From: Arthrobacter terricola | Lineage (GTDB): Bacteria; Actinomycetota; Actinomycetes; Actinomycetales; Micrococcaceae | Direction: 5' to 3' | Length of the DNA: 64,000 bases | Assembly: GCF_004354015.1 (NCBI RefSeq) | Contig: NZ_SMRU01000002.1 | Span: forward strand, 186,001 to 250,000 | In this document: positions 18,224 to 27,023 of the stretch, piece after piece | Position numbering within the stretch: position 1 is the first letter of the stretch | Layout: each line of letters starts with the position of its first letter | Notes under the pieces: generated by a model | What the model saw: the letters and a program-made list of their open reading frames with translations, nothing else | The model's database searches: none | Told to the model about the DNA's origin: nothing | Translations under genes and position numbers: made by a program

Positions 18224-18430
18224 GTGGGATTAATTGACGATCTGAAGGGCAAAGCTCAGGACCTCATTGGTGGTAATGAAGAAGCCATCAAGGACGGCAT
18301 CGAATAAGGTCGGAGATTTCATCGACCATAAGACCGGCGGAAATTCGCCGGGCAAGTAGGTGCAGTTCAAGGTGCCGCTTCTGATTTCGTGGGCAACCTC
18401 GAAGGTGACGCAAGCAAGGCTTCGGCCTGA
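18224..18430 (+). pseudogene. Frameshifted small antitoxin-like protein (MT0933/Rv0909 type)
   Basis: The GTG at 18224, behind a strong AAGGGAGG site, starts GLIDDLKGKAQDLIGGNEE, which resembles the short MT0933-type antitoxins of actinobacteria. Reading stops at a TAA near residue 28. One extra base there and one missing base about 40 nt later restore the frame, and the rest, ending at 18430, reads as VQGAASDFVGNLEGDASKASA, again family-like. Net length is 68 codons. It may be a decayed gene or two sequencing errors. No toxin gene is next to it. Confidence 0.65.
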
Positions 18431-18500
18431 AGCTCCCTCCACGGATGAGGCTCCACATCCGGACTCTCCGGATTGAGCGCCTGGAACAGTAACGTCAACG

Positions 18501-18536
18501 GGGCACCGGTCCCGCCGCGAGGCGACGCCGGTGCCC
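18501..18536 (+). terminator. Hairpin after the broken small gene
   Basis: GGGCACCGG at 18501-18509 pairs with CCGGTGCCC at 18528-18536 across an 18-base loop. There is no T-run, so termination is only likely. Confidence 0.45.
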
Positions 18537-18538
18537 TC

Positions 18539-18564
18539 GGCGTTTAATCGGGGCGTTTAATCGG
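18539..18564. repeat. Two adjacent copies of a 13-bp repeat ahead of benE
   Basis: GGCGTTTAATCGG occurs twice head to tail, at 18539-18551 and 18552-18564, about 40 bp before the BenE gene. It could be a regulator site or a slippage duplication. Confidence 0.6.
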
Positions 18565-18602
18565 CCGGTGCAGGTGCCGCACCTCCGGTAACGTGAGGGA
18601 TT

Positions 18603-19817
18603 ATGCCAGCGTCACCCCTCGACACTCGACAACCGCGTAAATCGCGTTCCCCTCAGCTCTCCCGTCCCCTCGTCGCCGGGATCGTCACGGCGCTGGTCGG
18701 ATTCACTTCCTCCTTCGCCGTCGTCCTCGCCGGGCTCAAGGCTGTCGGGGCGTCGCAGGAGCAAGCCGCGAGCGGCCTCCTCGCGCTCACCCTCACCTTC
18801 GGGGTCGGCGTCCTTTGGCTTTCGTGGCGCTCCCGCCTTCCGGTCACGCTCGCGTGGTCGACGCCGGGCGCCGCATTGCTCGCCAGCGCGGGGCTGCCCG
18901 ACGGCGGGTGGCCGGCCGCCGTCGGCGCCTTCCTGATTGCCGGGGTGCTGATCGTCCTGACCGGCCTTGTTCCGCCGCTCGGCAGGCTGATGGAGATGAT
19001 ACCGACTGCACTTGCACAGGCGATGCTCGCCGGCGTGCTGTTGTCCCTCTGCCTTGCCCCGTTCAAGGCGCTTGGCACCGCTCCCCTGCTGGTTGCCCCG
19101 GTGATCCTGAGCTGGCTCATTATGATGAAGTTCGCTCCGCGCTGGTCGGTGCCTGCGGCCCTCATAGTGGCCCTTGGCGTCATCGGGATCTACATCGCAG
19201 CCAATGGCGTGGCTATCCCTGGCAACCGGCTCCTGCCGGAACTGCACTGGACGACGCCGTCATTCACTTTCGGCGCGGCCTCCGGCATCGCATTGCCGCT
19301 GTTCGTGGTGACCATGGCGTCCCAGAACATTCCCGGAACGGCTGTACTCAAGTCGTTCGGCTATGCGGTCCCGTGGCGTCCGTCCATGCTGGTGACGGGC
19401 GCGGGCACCGTTCTTGGGGCTCCCTTCGGCGGGCATGCGATCAACCTTGCCGCGTTGAGTGCAGCTCTGGCCGCGGGAGACGAAGCGGGCGAGGACCGGA
19501 GCCGGCGTTGGATCGCAGCCTTCACCTCGGGTTTGGCATACCTTGTGCTCGCGGCGTTTTCCGCAGCCCTCGTGACCGTCGTCGCCGCCGCGCCCCCGGG
19601 CCTTTTGGAGGCAGTGGCGGGTCTGGCCCTCCTGGGCACAATGGCCTCGGCAATTGCGTCAGCATTGGCGGTCGCAGAGGAACGGATCGGCGCCTCCGTA
19701 ACCTTCCTGGTAGCTGCCTCGGGCCTCAGCTTCGGCGGAATCGGTGCCGCGTTCTGGGCGCTTGCCGCCGGAATCCTGGTGCGCTGGGTCCTCAAGCCCC
19801 GGGAATCACTGAAGTAG
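18603..19817 (+). CDS. benE: BenE-family benzoate/proton symporter
   Basis: The 404-residue membrane protein has about twelve hydrophobic helices and the BenE signatures VTLAWSTPGAALLASAG, TALAQAMLAGVLL and TMASQNIPGTAVLKSFGY. BenE proteins import benzoate or related aromatic acids with protons. No benzoate-degradation genes are in the window, so the true substrate is uncertain. The start is ATG at 18603. The gene ends facing zapE, 29 bp away. Confidence 0.88.
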   Translation: MPASPLDTRQPRKSRSPQLSRPLVAGIVTALVGFTSSFAVVLAGLKAVGASQEQAASGLLALTLTFGVGVLWLSWRSRLPVTLAWSTPGAALLASAGLPDGGWPAAVGAFLIAGVLIVLTGLVPPLGRLMEMIPTALAQAMLAGVLLSLCLAPFKALGTAPLLVAPVILSWLIMMKFAPRWSVPAALIVALGVIGIYIAANGVAIPGNRLLPELHWTTPSFTFGAASGIALPLFVVTMASQNIPGTAVLKSFGYAVPWRPSMLVTGAGTVLGAPFGGHAINLAALSAALAAGDEAGEDRSRRWIAAFTSGLAYLVLAAFSAALVTVVAAAPPGLLEAVAGLALLGTMASAIASALAVAEERIGASVTFLVAASGLSFGGIGAAFWALAAGILVRWVLKPRESLK

Positions 19818-19846
19818 GAGCCACGCCGCCCCAGGATGATTCGTGT

Positions 19847-20884
19847 TCAGGACGGTTCGTGGACTTGGCCTTCGCGCGCCAGAGCCGTGAGGCGGGAGAC
19901 AGCGCGGAAGTACTTCTTCATGTACCCGCCGGTCATCATGTCCTCGCTAAAGAGCTTGTCGAACGGAACTCCGCTGGCGAGGATCGGGACGTCTTTGTCG
20001 TACAAACGGTCCGCGAGGACCACGAACCGCAAGGCGACGGCCTGCTCGGTGATCGTTTCGACGTCGCGCCAGACCACTCCGTCGATCCCGTCGATAAGCT
20101 TGCGGTAACGGCTGGGGTGAACGCCGGCCAGATGGTCGATCAGGCCCCGGAAATCATCCACGGCAACGGTCTGGCCGTCGAACTCCGCTTGCATGCGGTG
20201 CTTCAGTTCGTCTGTTTTCAATGGGGCGGGGGCGGCGGGCAAGCCGCGGTGGCGGAAGTCTTCGCCGTCGATCCGGACGACGTCGAACTGGTCCGCGAGG
20301 ACTTGGATTTCCCGCTGGAAATCGACGGCGGCAAAACGGCCTTCGCCCAACGAACCCGGCAGGGTGTTGGACGTGGCAGCGAGCTTGACGCCGGCGTCGG
20401 CGAGTTCGCGCATGAGGCGGGACATCAGCACTGTATCGCCCGGGTCATCAAGCTCGAATTCGTCGATGCACACCAATTTGTAGCTGCTCAACGCTTCAAC
20501 CGTCTTGCGGAAGGACAGCGCGCCCACGAGGTTGGTGTACTCGACGAACGTTCCGAACGCCTTCGGCCCCGGAGCGGAGTGCCACAGCGAAGCGAGGAGG
20601 TGGGTCTTACCGACGCCGAATCCGCCGTCGAGGTATATCCCCGCCCGCGCGCTGGCCTTCTTTCCGAACAGACGCTTGAACAGCCCTTCGCCGTCGCTTG
20701 AGCCAACTGTTGCCCCGAACGCCTCAAGAGCCTTGACAGCTTCCGCTTGGCTCGGCTGGTTCGGATCCGGCCGATAGCTCGTGAAAGAAACGTCACCGAA
20801 CCGCGGCGAAGGATGGAAACCCTTGAGGATCTCATCCACTGAGATCGCCGGGGTTCGCGCTGCGAGCTGTTCGATTTGTACCAA
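19847..20884 (-). CDS. zapE: Cell division protein ZapE (AFG1-type ATPase)
   Basis: This AAA-type ATPase of about 345 residues has Walker A GGFGVGKTHLL and Walker B VCIDEFELDD, then the sensor segment LAATSNTLPGSLGEGRF. ZapE in E. coli binds the division ring; mitochondrial AFG1 works in protein turnover. The open frame continues far upstream across the divergent sulfurtransferase gene, so the true start must be nearer. I took the TTG at 20882-20884 (MVQIEQLAARTPAIS), because similarity to the family begins there. The start is the least certain part. Confidence 0.88.
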   Translation of the reverse strand: MVQIEQLAARTPAISVDEILKGFHPSPRFGDVSFTSYRPDPNQPSQAEAVKALEAFGATVGSSDGEGLFKRLFGKKASARAGIYLDGGFGVGKTHLLASLWHSAPGPKAFGTFVEYTNLVGALSFRKTVEALSSYKLVCIDEFELDDPGDTVLMSRLMRELADAGVKLAATSNTLPGSLGEGRFAAVDFQREIQVLADQFDVVRIDGEDFRHRGLPAAPAPLKTDELKHRMQAEFDGQTVAVDDFRGLIDHLAGVHPSRYRKLIDGIDGVVWRDVETITEQAVALRFVVLADRLYDKDVPILASGVPFDKLFSEDMMTGGYMKKYFRAVSRLTALAREGQVHEPS

Positions 20885-21088
20885 GGTGGTCCGTTCTTCG
20901 TGTCTTAAGTCCCCAGCAAGAATACCGGGCAATGCCACAGCACCGGCGGACACGTGATGAAGGACATATGTCACCATGTGAACCGCAGGAAGCGATAGTT
21001 TTGCGGCCTCGATAATGTGGGGTTCATGCCGGGCAACGGAACACGCCCAAGGCCCGGCGCCGACCGTTATCTGTGAAAGGCCATACCA

Positions 21089-22012
21089 ATGTCCTACCCC
21101 GTTGAACAGAACGAGAAGTTCGCCGCTTATGCCCACCCCGAGCGGCTTGTGTCTACCGAGTGGCTTGCCGCAGCTATTGAAGCCGGCGCCCTCAATGACG
21201 GCACCCTGGTTGTTGTCGAATCCGACGAAGATGTCCTGCTGTACGAAACCGGCCACATTCCCGGTGCGGTCAAGATCGACTGGCACACGGACCTGAATGA
21301 CGAAGTCACCCGGGACTACGTGGACGGCGAGGCTTTCGCGGCGCTGGCATCGGCCAAGGGCATCTCCCGCGACACCACCGTGGTGATCTACGGCGACAAG
21401 TCCAACTGGTGGGCCGCCTACGCCCTCTGGGTCTTCACGCTGTTCGGCCACGAGGACGTCCGGCTCCTGGACGGCGGCCGTGACAAGTGGATCGCCGAAG
21501 GCCGCGAAATCACCACCGACGTCCCGCAGCCCTCGACCGGCGAGTACCCCGTCGTCGAGCGCAACGACTCCCCGATCCGCGCCTTCAAGGACGACGTCCT
21601 CGCTCACTTGGGCAAGCCGCTGATCGACGTCCGTTCGCCGGAAGAGTACACGGGTCAGCGGACGCACATGCCGGCCTACCCGGAAGAAGGCGCGCTGCGC
21701 GGCGGCCACATCCCCACCGCGGCATCCATTCCGTGGGCCCGCGCCGCGGCTGAGGACGGCACGTACCGCAATCGCGCCGAACTGGAGGCCCTGTACCTTG
21801 GCGAAGCAGGCCTCACCGAAGGTGACGACGTCGTGGCGTACTGCCGCATCGGCGAGCGTTCCAGCCACACCTGGTTCGCCCTGAAGTACTTGCTCGGTTT
21901 CGACACCGTCCGCAACTACGACGGTTCGTGGACCGAATGGGGCAACGCCGTGCGCGTACCGATCGCCAAGGGAGCCGAACGCGGCTCCGTCCCGGCCTTC
22001 GTCGGAAAGTAG
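21089..22012 (+). CDS. sseA: Thiosulfate/3-mercaptopyruvate sulfurtransferase
   Basis: This 307-residue protein has two rhodanese domains. The C-terminal one holds the active-site loop [12 protein letters not shown] with C252, which carries the persulfide. The CRIGERS loop is of the thiosulfate type found in the CysA2/CysA3 proteins of mycobacteria. The N-terminal domain has no catalytic cysteine. The gene diverges from zapE and lies 75 bp before sufE, so sulfur may pass from this enzyme to SufE. Confidence 0.92.
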   Translation: MSYPVEQNEKFAAYAHPERLVSTEWLAAAIEAGALNDGTLVVVESDEDVLLYETGHIPGAVKIDWHTDLNDEVTRDYVDGEAFAALASAKGISRDTTVVIYGDKSNWWAAYALWVFTLFGHEDVRLLDGGRDKWIAEGREITTDVPQPSTGEYPVVERNDSPIRAFKDDVLAHLGKPLIDVRSPEEYTGQRTHMPAYPEEGALRGGHIPTAASIPWARAAAEDGTYRNRAELEALYLGEAGLTEGDDVVAYCRIGERSSHTWFALKYLLGFDTVRNYDGSWTEWGNAVRVPIAKGAERGSVPAFVGK

Positions 22013-22044
22013 GGCCCGCGCTCCTGGGCCCCGCCATATTACGG

Positions 22045-22070
22045 GATCCGGGGACTACGTGCCCCGGATC
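22045..22070 (+). terminator. Hairpin between sseA and sufE
   Basis: GATCCGGGG at 22045-22053 pairs with CCCCGGATC at 22062-22070. No T-run follows, so it could be a weak terminator or an RNA-stabilising structure. Confidence 0.4.
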
Positions 22071-22087
22071 TGCGTAAGCTGGAAGTG

Positions 22088-22543
22088 ATGAGTACCAATA
22101 CTTTGCCCGCCGCGCTGGCGGAAATTGTCGATGACTTCCAGGCACTAACGGAGCCGGACCGCCTTCAACTCCTGCTTGAGTTCTCGCGGGGCCTCCCGGC
22201 CCTGCCCGAGCGCCTGCTGGACCACCCCGAGCTCCTCGAGCAGGTCGTCGAGTGCCAATCGCCGCTGTTCCTGACGATCGAACAGGAAAGGAACGCCGAC
22301 GGCGTCGCCTACCGTTTGTTCTTCAAGGCACCACCGGAGGCACCCACCACCCGCGGTTTTGCCGGGGTCCTCCACGAAGGACTCGACGGGCTTACCGCGG
22401 CTGAGATCCTGGCGGTTCCGGACGACATGCCGGAACTGCTTGGCCTGACCCGCGCCATCACTCCGCTGCGGATGCGCGGCATGACGGCGATGTTGGGACG
22501 GATCAAACGCAAGGTCGCCGCGGCGGACCGACTGCTCAACTGA
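22088..22543 (+). CDS. sufE: SufE-family sulfur acceptor
   Basis: SufE proteins accept sulfur from a cysteine desulfurase and pass it to Fe-S cluster assembly. The 151-residue protein has the expected cysteine, C56, in VVECQSPLFL, and the family segment LTAAEILAVPDDM...LGLTRAITPLRMRGM. I chose the ATG at 22088 over the GTG three bases earlier. Here the neighbour is a rhodanese, not SufS, a pairing seen in other actinobacteria. The next gene starts 17 bp downstream. Confidence 0.9.
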   Translation: MSTNTLPAALAEIVDDFQALTEPDRLQLLLEFSRGLPALPERLLDHPELLEQVVECQSPLFLTIEQERNADGVAYRLFFKAPPEAPTTRGFAGVLHEGLDGLTAAEILAVPDDMPELLGLTRAITPLRMRGMTAMLGRIKRKVAAADRLLN

Positions 22544-22559
22544 ACGGCGTACGTCAACG

Positions 22560-23054
22560 ATGGCCAAGAAACAGGCTTCGCAAGGAACGCCGGCTACAGC
22601 CGTCCTGGCTGCGGCCGGCGTTCCTTTTACGCTGCACCCGTACACCCATGACCCTTCGGCAGCGAGTTACGGGCTCGAGGCGGCAGAGGTCCTCGGAATC
22701 GATCCGGCCCGTGTCTTCAAGACCCTGATGGTGGACGTCGATGGAAAGCTCGCCGTCGGGATCGTTCCGGTCAGCGGAACATTGGATCTCAAGGCCATCG
22801 CCGCGGCCCTGGGGTCGAAGAAGGCGGCCATGGCCGATCCCAAGGCAGCCGAGAGGCGCACCGGATACGTCCTGGGCGGCATTTCGCCGCTGGGCCAGCG
22901 CCAGTCCTCCCCTACGGTGCTGGACGAATCAGCCTTGGCGTACGGCACGGTCCTCGTGTCCGGCGGAAGGCGCGGCCTGGACATCGAACTGGCTCCGGCC
23001 GATCTCATCAAGCTCACCGGTGCACGGACAGCGCCGATCGGGAGCAGCCACTAA
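22560..23054 (+). CDS. ybaK: Cys-tRNA(Pro)/Cys-tRNA(Cys) deacylase YbaK
   Basis: YbaK hydrolyses Cys-tRNA(Pro) made in error by prolyl-tRNA synthetase. The 164-residue protein contains the conserved lysine in ARVFKTLMVDVDG and the GYVLGGISPLGQR substrate-pocket motif. It follows sufE closely in the same direction and may be cotranscribed. Confidence 0.93.
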   Translation: MAKKQASQGTPATAVLAAAGVPFTLHPYTHDPSAASYGLEAAEVLGIDPARVFKTLMVDVDGKLAVGIVPVSGTLDLKAIAAALGSKKAAMADPKAAERRTGYVLGGISPLGQRQSSPTVLDESALAYGTVLVSGGRRGLDIELAPADLIKLTGARTAPIGSSH

Positions 23055-23114
23055 GGTACGCGGGCCCGATCACTCCAGGCCCGATCACTCCATCCCGCGA
23101 CGCCACAGGACTCA

Positions 23115-24404
23115 CTATTGGGAGTCGTCAACCGATGGCGGACCGCTCCGTGGCTGCAGATGCGGGGCAAGCCAGGATCGCACCGCTTGCTCCCATTTCT
23201 CCGGGTCCACATTCCATTCCTTGGTGTGCCTGGCCCCGTGGAAAGGTTCGAAAGTGACCATTTCCGGGTTCTTCCCGGCAAGGCTTGCCGACGGGCCGTA
23301 GGGAACGTACTCGTCGTCCATACTATGGATCACCAATGTCGGGGTCCTGAGCTCCACCGCCCGTGTATCCCAGTCCATTGCCTTCAAATCGACGGGTGCG
23401 GCCAAGCCTGTGAGGCGACGGCCAAGCGGGTGCCCGAGCATCAATTGCCCGTAGCGTCCCACCGCGTAGGGAATCCGGTTGATGTGCGCGTGGTGGGCGA
23501 GGACATTCACCCAATCGATCACGGGTGCGTCCAAGACCATCGCGCGGATGAGGTGCCGGTTGCGTGACAGGTCCGAAGTCTGCAGGCAGATCGCCCCGCC
23601 CATCGACCAGCCGAACAAGACAATCTCGTGGGCACCCTGGGCGAGGGCATATTCGATGGCGGCATCGACGTCGTGCCATTCGGTTGAGCCGAGCCCGTAG
23701 CGGCCGTCGCTTGCGGAGGGCGCCAGTCCATCGTTGCGGTAGGAAATCAGCAGGCTATCGAGGCCCAGTTCCCGCGCGATCCGCAGAGAGCGGAGGCCTT
23801 CAAGGCGCGTGGCACCGCGGCCGTGGACCATGATGGCCCAAACCTTCGCTGTCTTGCCGGCTTCGGAGCGGACCAGCCAGGCGGGGGCCTTGCCGCCGTC
23901 GACGTCGATCTGCACGTCTTCCGATTCGAGGCCGAGCGCGGCGGGGGAATCGTAAACCGCCCCGCTCCACCAGCCTCGCCGCGCCGTCGCGAGGTCTCCG
24001 CTGTAGACCTCCTCGACTTCCCGCTGCACGGTCCGCTCGGCAGGCGAATAGGACGTAATCCTCCCGATCCGAGCGAATCCCTTGCCGCCGGCGAAGAATA
24101 AGCTGAAGATGCCGTCTGCCGTGGTGTCCGGAGTGGCCGCAAGGATGACCTGGAGCCCGGTATCGCCGCGGACCACCGCCAGTACTTCCTGGTCGGACTC
24201 GCGCACGGAGGGGGTGATGATGCGCCGCGCGAAATAGGCGGCGAGCGCCGAAGACCCGGCACCGAGCAGGCCCGCGATGCCGCCGCCTACGACGACTCCC
24301 GCGATAGCCCACTTGGCCAGCGACATTTTCTTGCTGTCGACGTCGTTCGGCGCAGCAAAGCCCGGTGTTGCCCGGACCCGTGCGACTCGCGGAATTGATG
24401 CCAT
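23115..24404 (-). CDS. Membrane-anchored alpha/beta hydrolase
   Basis: The 429-residue protein has one hydrophobic helix near residues 34-62, then an alpha/beta hydrolase domain from about residue 190. The nucleophile elbow is GWSMGGA; the likely Asp is in HSMDDEYVPYGPS and the His in HGARHTKEW. The domain resembles serine aminopeptidase/lipase-like S33 proteins. The natural substrate is unknown. I took the ATG at 24402-24404, behind GGGGAGAA, since the upstream 31 codons overlap the divergent gene and look random. Confidence 0.8.
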   Translation of the reverse strand: MASIPRVARVRATPGFAAPNDVDSKKMSLAKWAIAGVVVGGGIAGLLGAGSSALAAYFARRIITPSVRESDQEVLAVVRGDTGLQVILAATPDTTADGIFSLFFAGGKGFARIGRITSYSPAERTVQREVEEVYSGDLATARRGWWSGAVYDSPAALGLESEDVQIDVDGGKAPAWLVRSEAGKTAKVWAIMVHGRGATRLEGLRSLRIARELGLDSLLISYRNDGLAPSASDGRYGLGSTEWHDVDAAIEYALAQGAHEIVLFGWSMGGAICLQTSDLSRNRHLIRAMVLDAPVIDWVNVLAHHAHINRIPYAVGRYGQLMLGHPLGRRLTGLAAPVDLKAMDWDTRAVELRTPTLVIHSMDDEYVPYGPSASLAGKNPEMVTFEPFHGARHTKEWNVDPEKWEQAVRSWLAPHLQPRSGPPSVDDSQ

Positions 24405-24484
24405 GTGACCATTCTCCCCGGTGCCGGTGCATGCTCCGTACAGGCATGCGTGCCACTTGGCGTACTCAGGTCTACTCTGTAGCC

Positions 24485-24976
24485 ATGAGTGATCCAATCG
24501 TCATACTTACCGAAGAGCCCCTCGGCCCGGAAGACCGCGTCAACATTGCCAAACTGCTCGACGACGGCGACGCGCCTTTGGTTGTCCTGGTCCCCGCGAA
24601 TACGGAGCGGCACCTCGTAGTGGACTTCCTCGAGAACCTGTCGATGCTTGACGTGGCGAAAGCGTTCCGGGACCTGGTTGCCCAGGCGCCGGATCCGCAG
24701 AAGGAACGGACTCACGCGGCGGAGGCGCTGTCCCTTTCGCTGGCGGCGCTTGGCGGCCTCGGTGGCGGCGTCACGGGTGAAATCGTCGACGGCGGCGCCG
24801 TTGCCGGCTTAGTCTCGAAGGTCAAGGCTTTGGACGCGGCACAGGCTGTAGTGGTCACCCGTCCGCATGCGATCGCCGACACCTTCCACACGGACTGGGC
24901 CAACAAAGCCCAGGACCAGCTTGGCTTGCCGGTCCTGCATCTTTATGCGGGTTCGGGATTTATCGGCGACTCGTAA
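24485..24976 (+). CDS. Conserved hypothetical, Rossmann-like
   Basis: I do not recognise this 163-residue soluble protein by name. It begins MSDPIVILTEEPLGPEDRVN and alternates strands and helices; PLVVLVPANTERH and AQAVVVTRPHAIADTFHTDW look like nucleotide-type beta-alpha units. A Gly-rich stretch (ALGGLGGGVTGE) lies at its centre, much like a flexible linker. It sits 13 bp ahead of msrB in the same direction and is probably cotranscribed with it. A universal-stress-like role is only a guess. Confidence 0.75.
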   Translation: MSDPIVILTEEPLGPEDRVNIAKLLDDGDAPLVVLVPANTERHLVVDFLENLSMLDVAKAFRDLVAQAPDPQKERTHAAEALSLSLAALGGLGGGVTGEIVDGGAVAGLVSKVKALDAAQAVVVTRPHAIADTFHTDWANKAQDQLGLPVLHLYAGSGFIGDS

Positions 24977-24989
24977 GCGTTGAGAGAGC

Positions 24990-25481
24990 ATGAGCACTGC
25001 AGATAACAGGAAGTACTTCGAAGCTGCGGATCCACTGGCCGACGTTCCCCACCAGGATTTGCCGCGGGACAAGCAATGCGTGGAAAAGACCGAAGCCGAA
25101 TGGCGTGAGGAGCTTACCCCGGAGGAGTTCAAGGTCCTCCGGCAAGCGGGGACCGAACGCCCGTACACCGGGGAATACTGGGACACCCATACCTCCGGTG
25201 TGTACCAGTGCCGGGCATGCGGCGCGGAACTCTTCACGAGCAATGAGAAATTCGATTCGCACTGCGGCTGGCCGTCGTTCTGGGCGCCTCTCGCCGAAGG
25301 CACGGTCCGGTACCTGCACGACCGCACTTTGGGCATGGAAAGGGTGGAAGTCCGCTGTGCCAATTGCGATTCCCACTTGGGCCACGTGTTCGAGGGCGAA
25401 GGCTACGGAACGCCCACTGACCAGCGGTATTGCATCAATTCGGTTTCCCTCAGGTTGATCGAGACGGCCGCGGGGCAGTAG
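24990..25481 (+). CDS. msrB: Peptide-methionine (R)-S-oxide reductase
   Basis: MsrB repairs methionine-R-sulfoxide in proteins. The 163-residue enzyme has two zinc CxxC pairs, C74/C77 and C123/C126, and the catalytic cysteine C148 in RYCINS. HCGWPSFW and SHLGHVF are the substrate motifs. MsrA is not adjacent. A hairpin follows at 25502-25538. Confidence 0.96.
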   Translation: MSTADNRKYFEAADPLADVPHQDLPRDKQCVEKTEAEWREELTPEEFKVLRQAGTERPYTGEYWDTHTSGVYQCRACGAELFTSNEKFDSHCGWPSFWAPLAEGTVRYLHDRTLGMERVEVRCANCDSHLGHVFEGEGYGTPTDQRYCINSVSLRLIETAAGQ

Positions 25482-25501
25482 CGCTTCCCGACGCCACATG
25501 C

Positions 25502-25538
25502 CCGGAAGGTCCAGCCTTCCTCCGACTGGACCTTCCGG
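25502..25538 (+). terminator. Hairpin after msrB
   Basis: A 13-bp perfect stem pairs 25502-25514 with 25526-25538. The T-run is absent, but the place and strength fit a transcription end. Confidence 0.65.
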
Positions 25539-25656
25539 CGTCGCCGGAACATCATGAGCAACAGTTTCTTATGCTCGGCCCACTTTTGGATTAGGGCATC
25601 TGTTCCCTTGTTACGCTCACCTCAGAACAACAATTTGAGGAAAGGCACCGTCGACG

Positions 25657-27021
25657 ATGACCACCACCGCAACCATCGCCCGCCCGCACATCACGTCGGA
25701 CAACCGGGACTGGCTCGCCCTGAAGTCCGCCGCCACCGCACTGCAGGAATTCCAAAGCCAGGACGGTTCCATCCAGGATCCGGCGCACCACGCGGTCGCG
25801 CGCGAACACGCAGGCACCATCATGGAATCCATCAAGGGGCTCGCTCCCGCGTTCCCGCACGATGCCACGTACCTCGATCTCCTGGTCAAGGATTTCGGAC
25901 GCTGGTGCGATTCCGGTTTTGGCGTCCCGGATTTCCTCGATTCGTTGCTCGCCTTCCAACCGCAGGAGAACCGCGATGACGGGCTCCAGCACCTTGTCGT
26001 GTTCCCCATGTACACGCAGAACGGCAGCGCGAACCGCTACGTGGAGGCTGTCCTCATCGAGGTGATCTGGCCCGAGTTCATTGCGGGCCTGGAAGCCGGC
26101 GACTACTCCAACAAGCTGTTCGTTCCCATCCGGTTCCTCGATTTCACTCCGGGATACGACACGAATTCCGCCGTACTGTTCCCCGAGACCGTTGCTGTGC
26201 GACAGACGCCCGCCTTCACGTGGGGCGCGATCTTCGCCGACCGGGAGGCGGCGCGGTTCCGGCGCGTCCTCAAGGCAGCCGCCGAAACCACTTCGCTCGA
26301 ATTGCCGGCCGAAGCCGCCGAATTCCTTGATGACCAGGAACTCACGGAACGCACCTTCGTGATGTGGGACCTCATCCATGACCGCACGCACATGCGTGGC
26401 GACCTGCCTTTCGATCCCTTCATGATCAAGCAGCGCATGCCGTACTTCCTCTACTCGCTGGAAGAGTTGCGCTGTGACCTGACGGCATTCCGCGAGTCGG
26501 TTCGCATCTCAAAGGATGACGAAGCCCCGGCTGATGCACGACGCCACGCCAAGCTCGTCCAGTACGCCGTGATCTTCGACCGCATTTTCCGCTTTGCCAT
26601 CACCGGCAACCGTGTCCGCAACTACGACGGACTCGGGGGCCAGCTCCTTTTCGCCTGGATGCACCAGCATCACGTCCTGCACTGGACCGACAGCAAACTC
26701 AGCATCGACTGGGACGAAGCGGCCGACGTCGTAATTGAACTCGGCGCCCGGATTGACGAACTGTACTGGCGCTCGATCGACCGCCCGAAGGCGGCGCACT
26801 GGCTTGCGGCCTACGCACTCATTTCCGGGACGGTCACTCCCCACCCGGCGTCGACGTGGGCGAAAGGCCCGGCGGCGCTTCCCCTGGACGGGCCGCCCCG
26901 GGGCCTCACCGACCAGGTGCTCGACGACGAATTTCCCCTTTCCATGTTCTACGAAGCACTCGAGAAGAAGATGCGGCCGGTCATTGAATCCACCAGCGGC
27001 ATCACGGGCACGACGGAGTGA
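25657..27021 (+). CDS. DUF6421 family protein
   Basis: The 454-residue protein belongs to an uncharacterised actinobacterial family. Conserved-looking segments are MWDLIHDRTHMRGDLPFDPF and WMHQHHVLHWTDSKLSIDW, both rich in His, Asp and Trp, which suggests a metal or catalytic centre rather than a structural role. No membrane helix or signal peptide is seen. The stop overlaps a GTG of the SDR gene and lies two bases before its ATG. The SDR and threonine aldolase genes follow in the same direction, so the three likely share one pathway. A CCTCA/TGAGG pair at 25620-25640 could fold over the ribosome site. Confidence 0.8.
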   Translation: MTTTATIARPHITSDNRDWLALKSAATALQEFQSQDGSIQDPAHHAVAREHAGTIMESIKGLAPAFPHDATYLDLLVKDFGRWCDSGFGVPDFLDSLLAFQPQENRDDGLQHLVVFPMYTQNGSANRYVEAVLIEVIWPEFIAGLEAGDYSNKLFVPIRFLDFTPGYDTNSAVLFPETVAVRQTPAFTWGAIFADREAARFRRVLKAAAETTSLELPAEAAEFLDDQELTERTFVMWDLIHDRTHMRGDLPFDPFMIKQRMPYFLYSLEELRCDLTAFRESVRISKDDEAPADARRHAKLVQYAVIFDRIFRFAITGNRVRNYDGLGGQLLFAWMHQHHVLHWTDSKLSIDWDEAADVVIELGARIDELYWRSIDRPKAAHWLAAYALISGTVTPHPASTWAKGPAALPLDGPPRGLTDQVLDDEFPLSMFYEALEKKMRPVIESTSGITGTTE

Positions 27022-27023
27022 TC

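Noticed and set aside
20940..21000. A CRP-like half-site pair upstream of the sulfurtransferase gene
   Set aside because: The GTGA and TCAC halves are not spaced by six bases, unlike the clear site at 13974.
20885..21868. A long N-terminal extension of zapE
   Set aside because: It lies entirely opposite the sulfurtransferase gene, is not family-like, and similarity to ZapE starts at about 20884.
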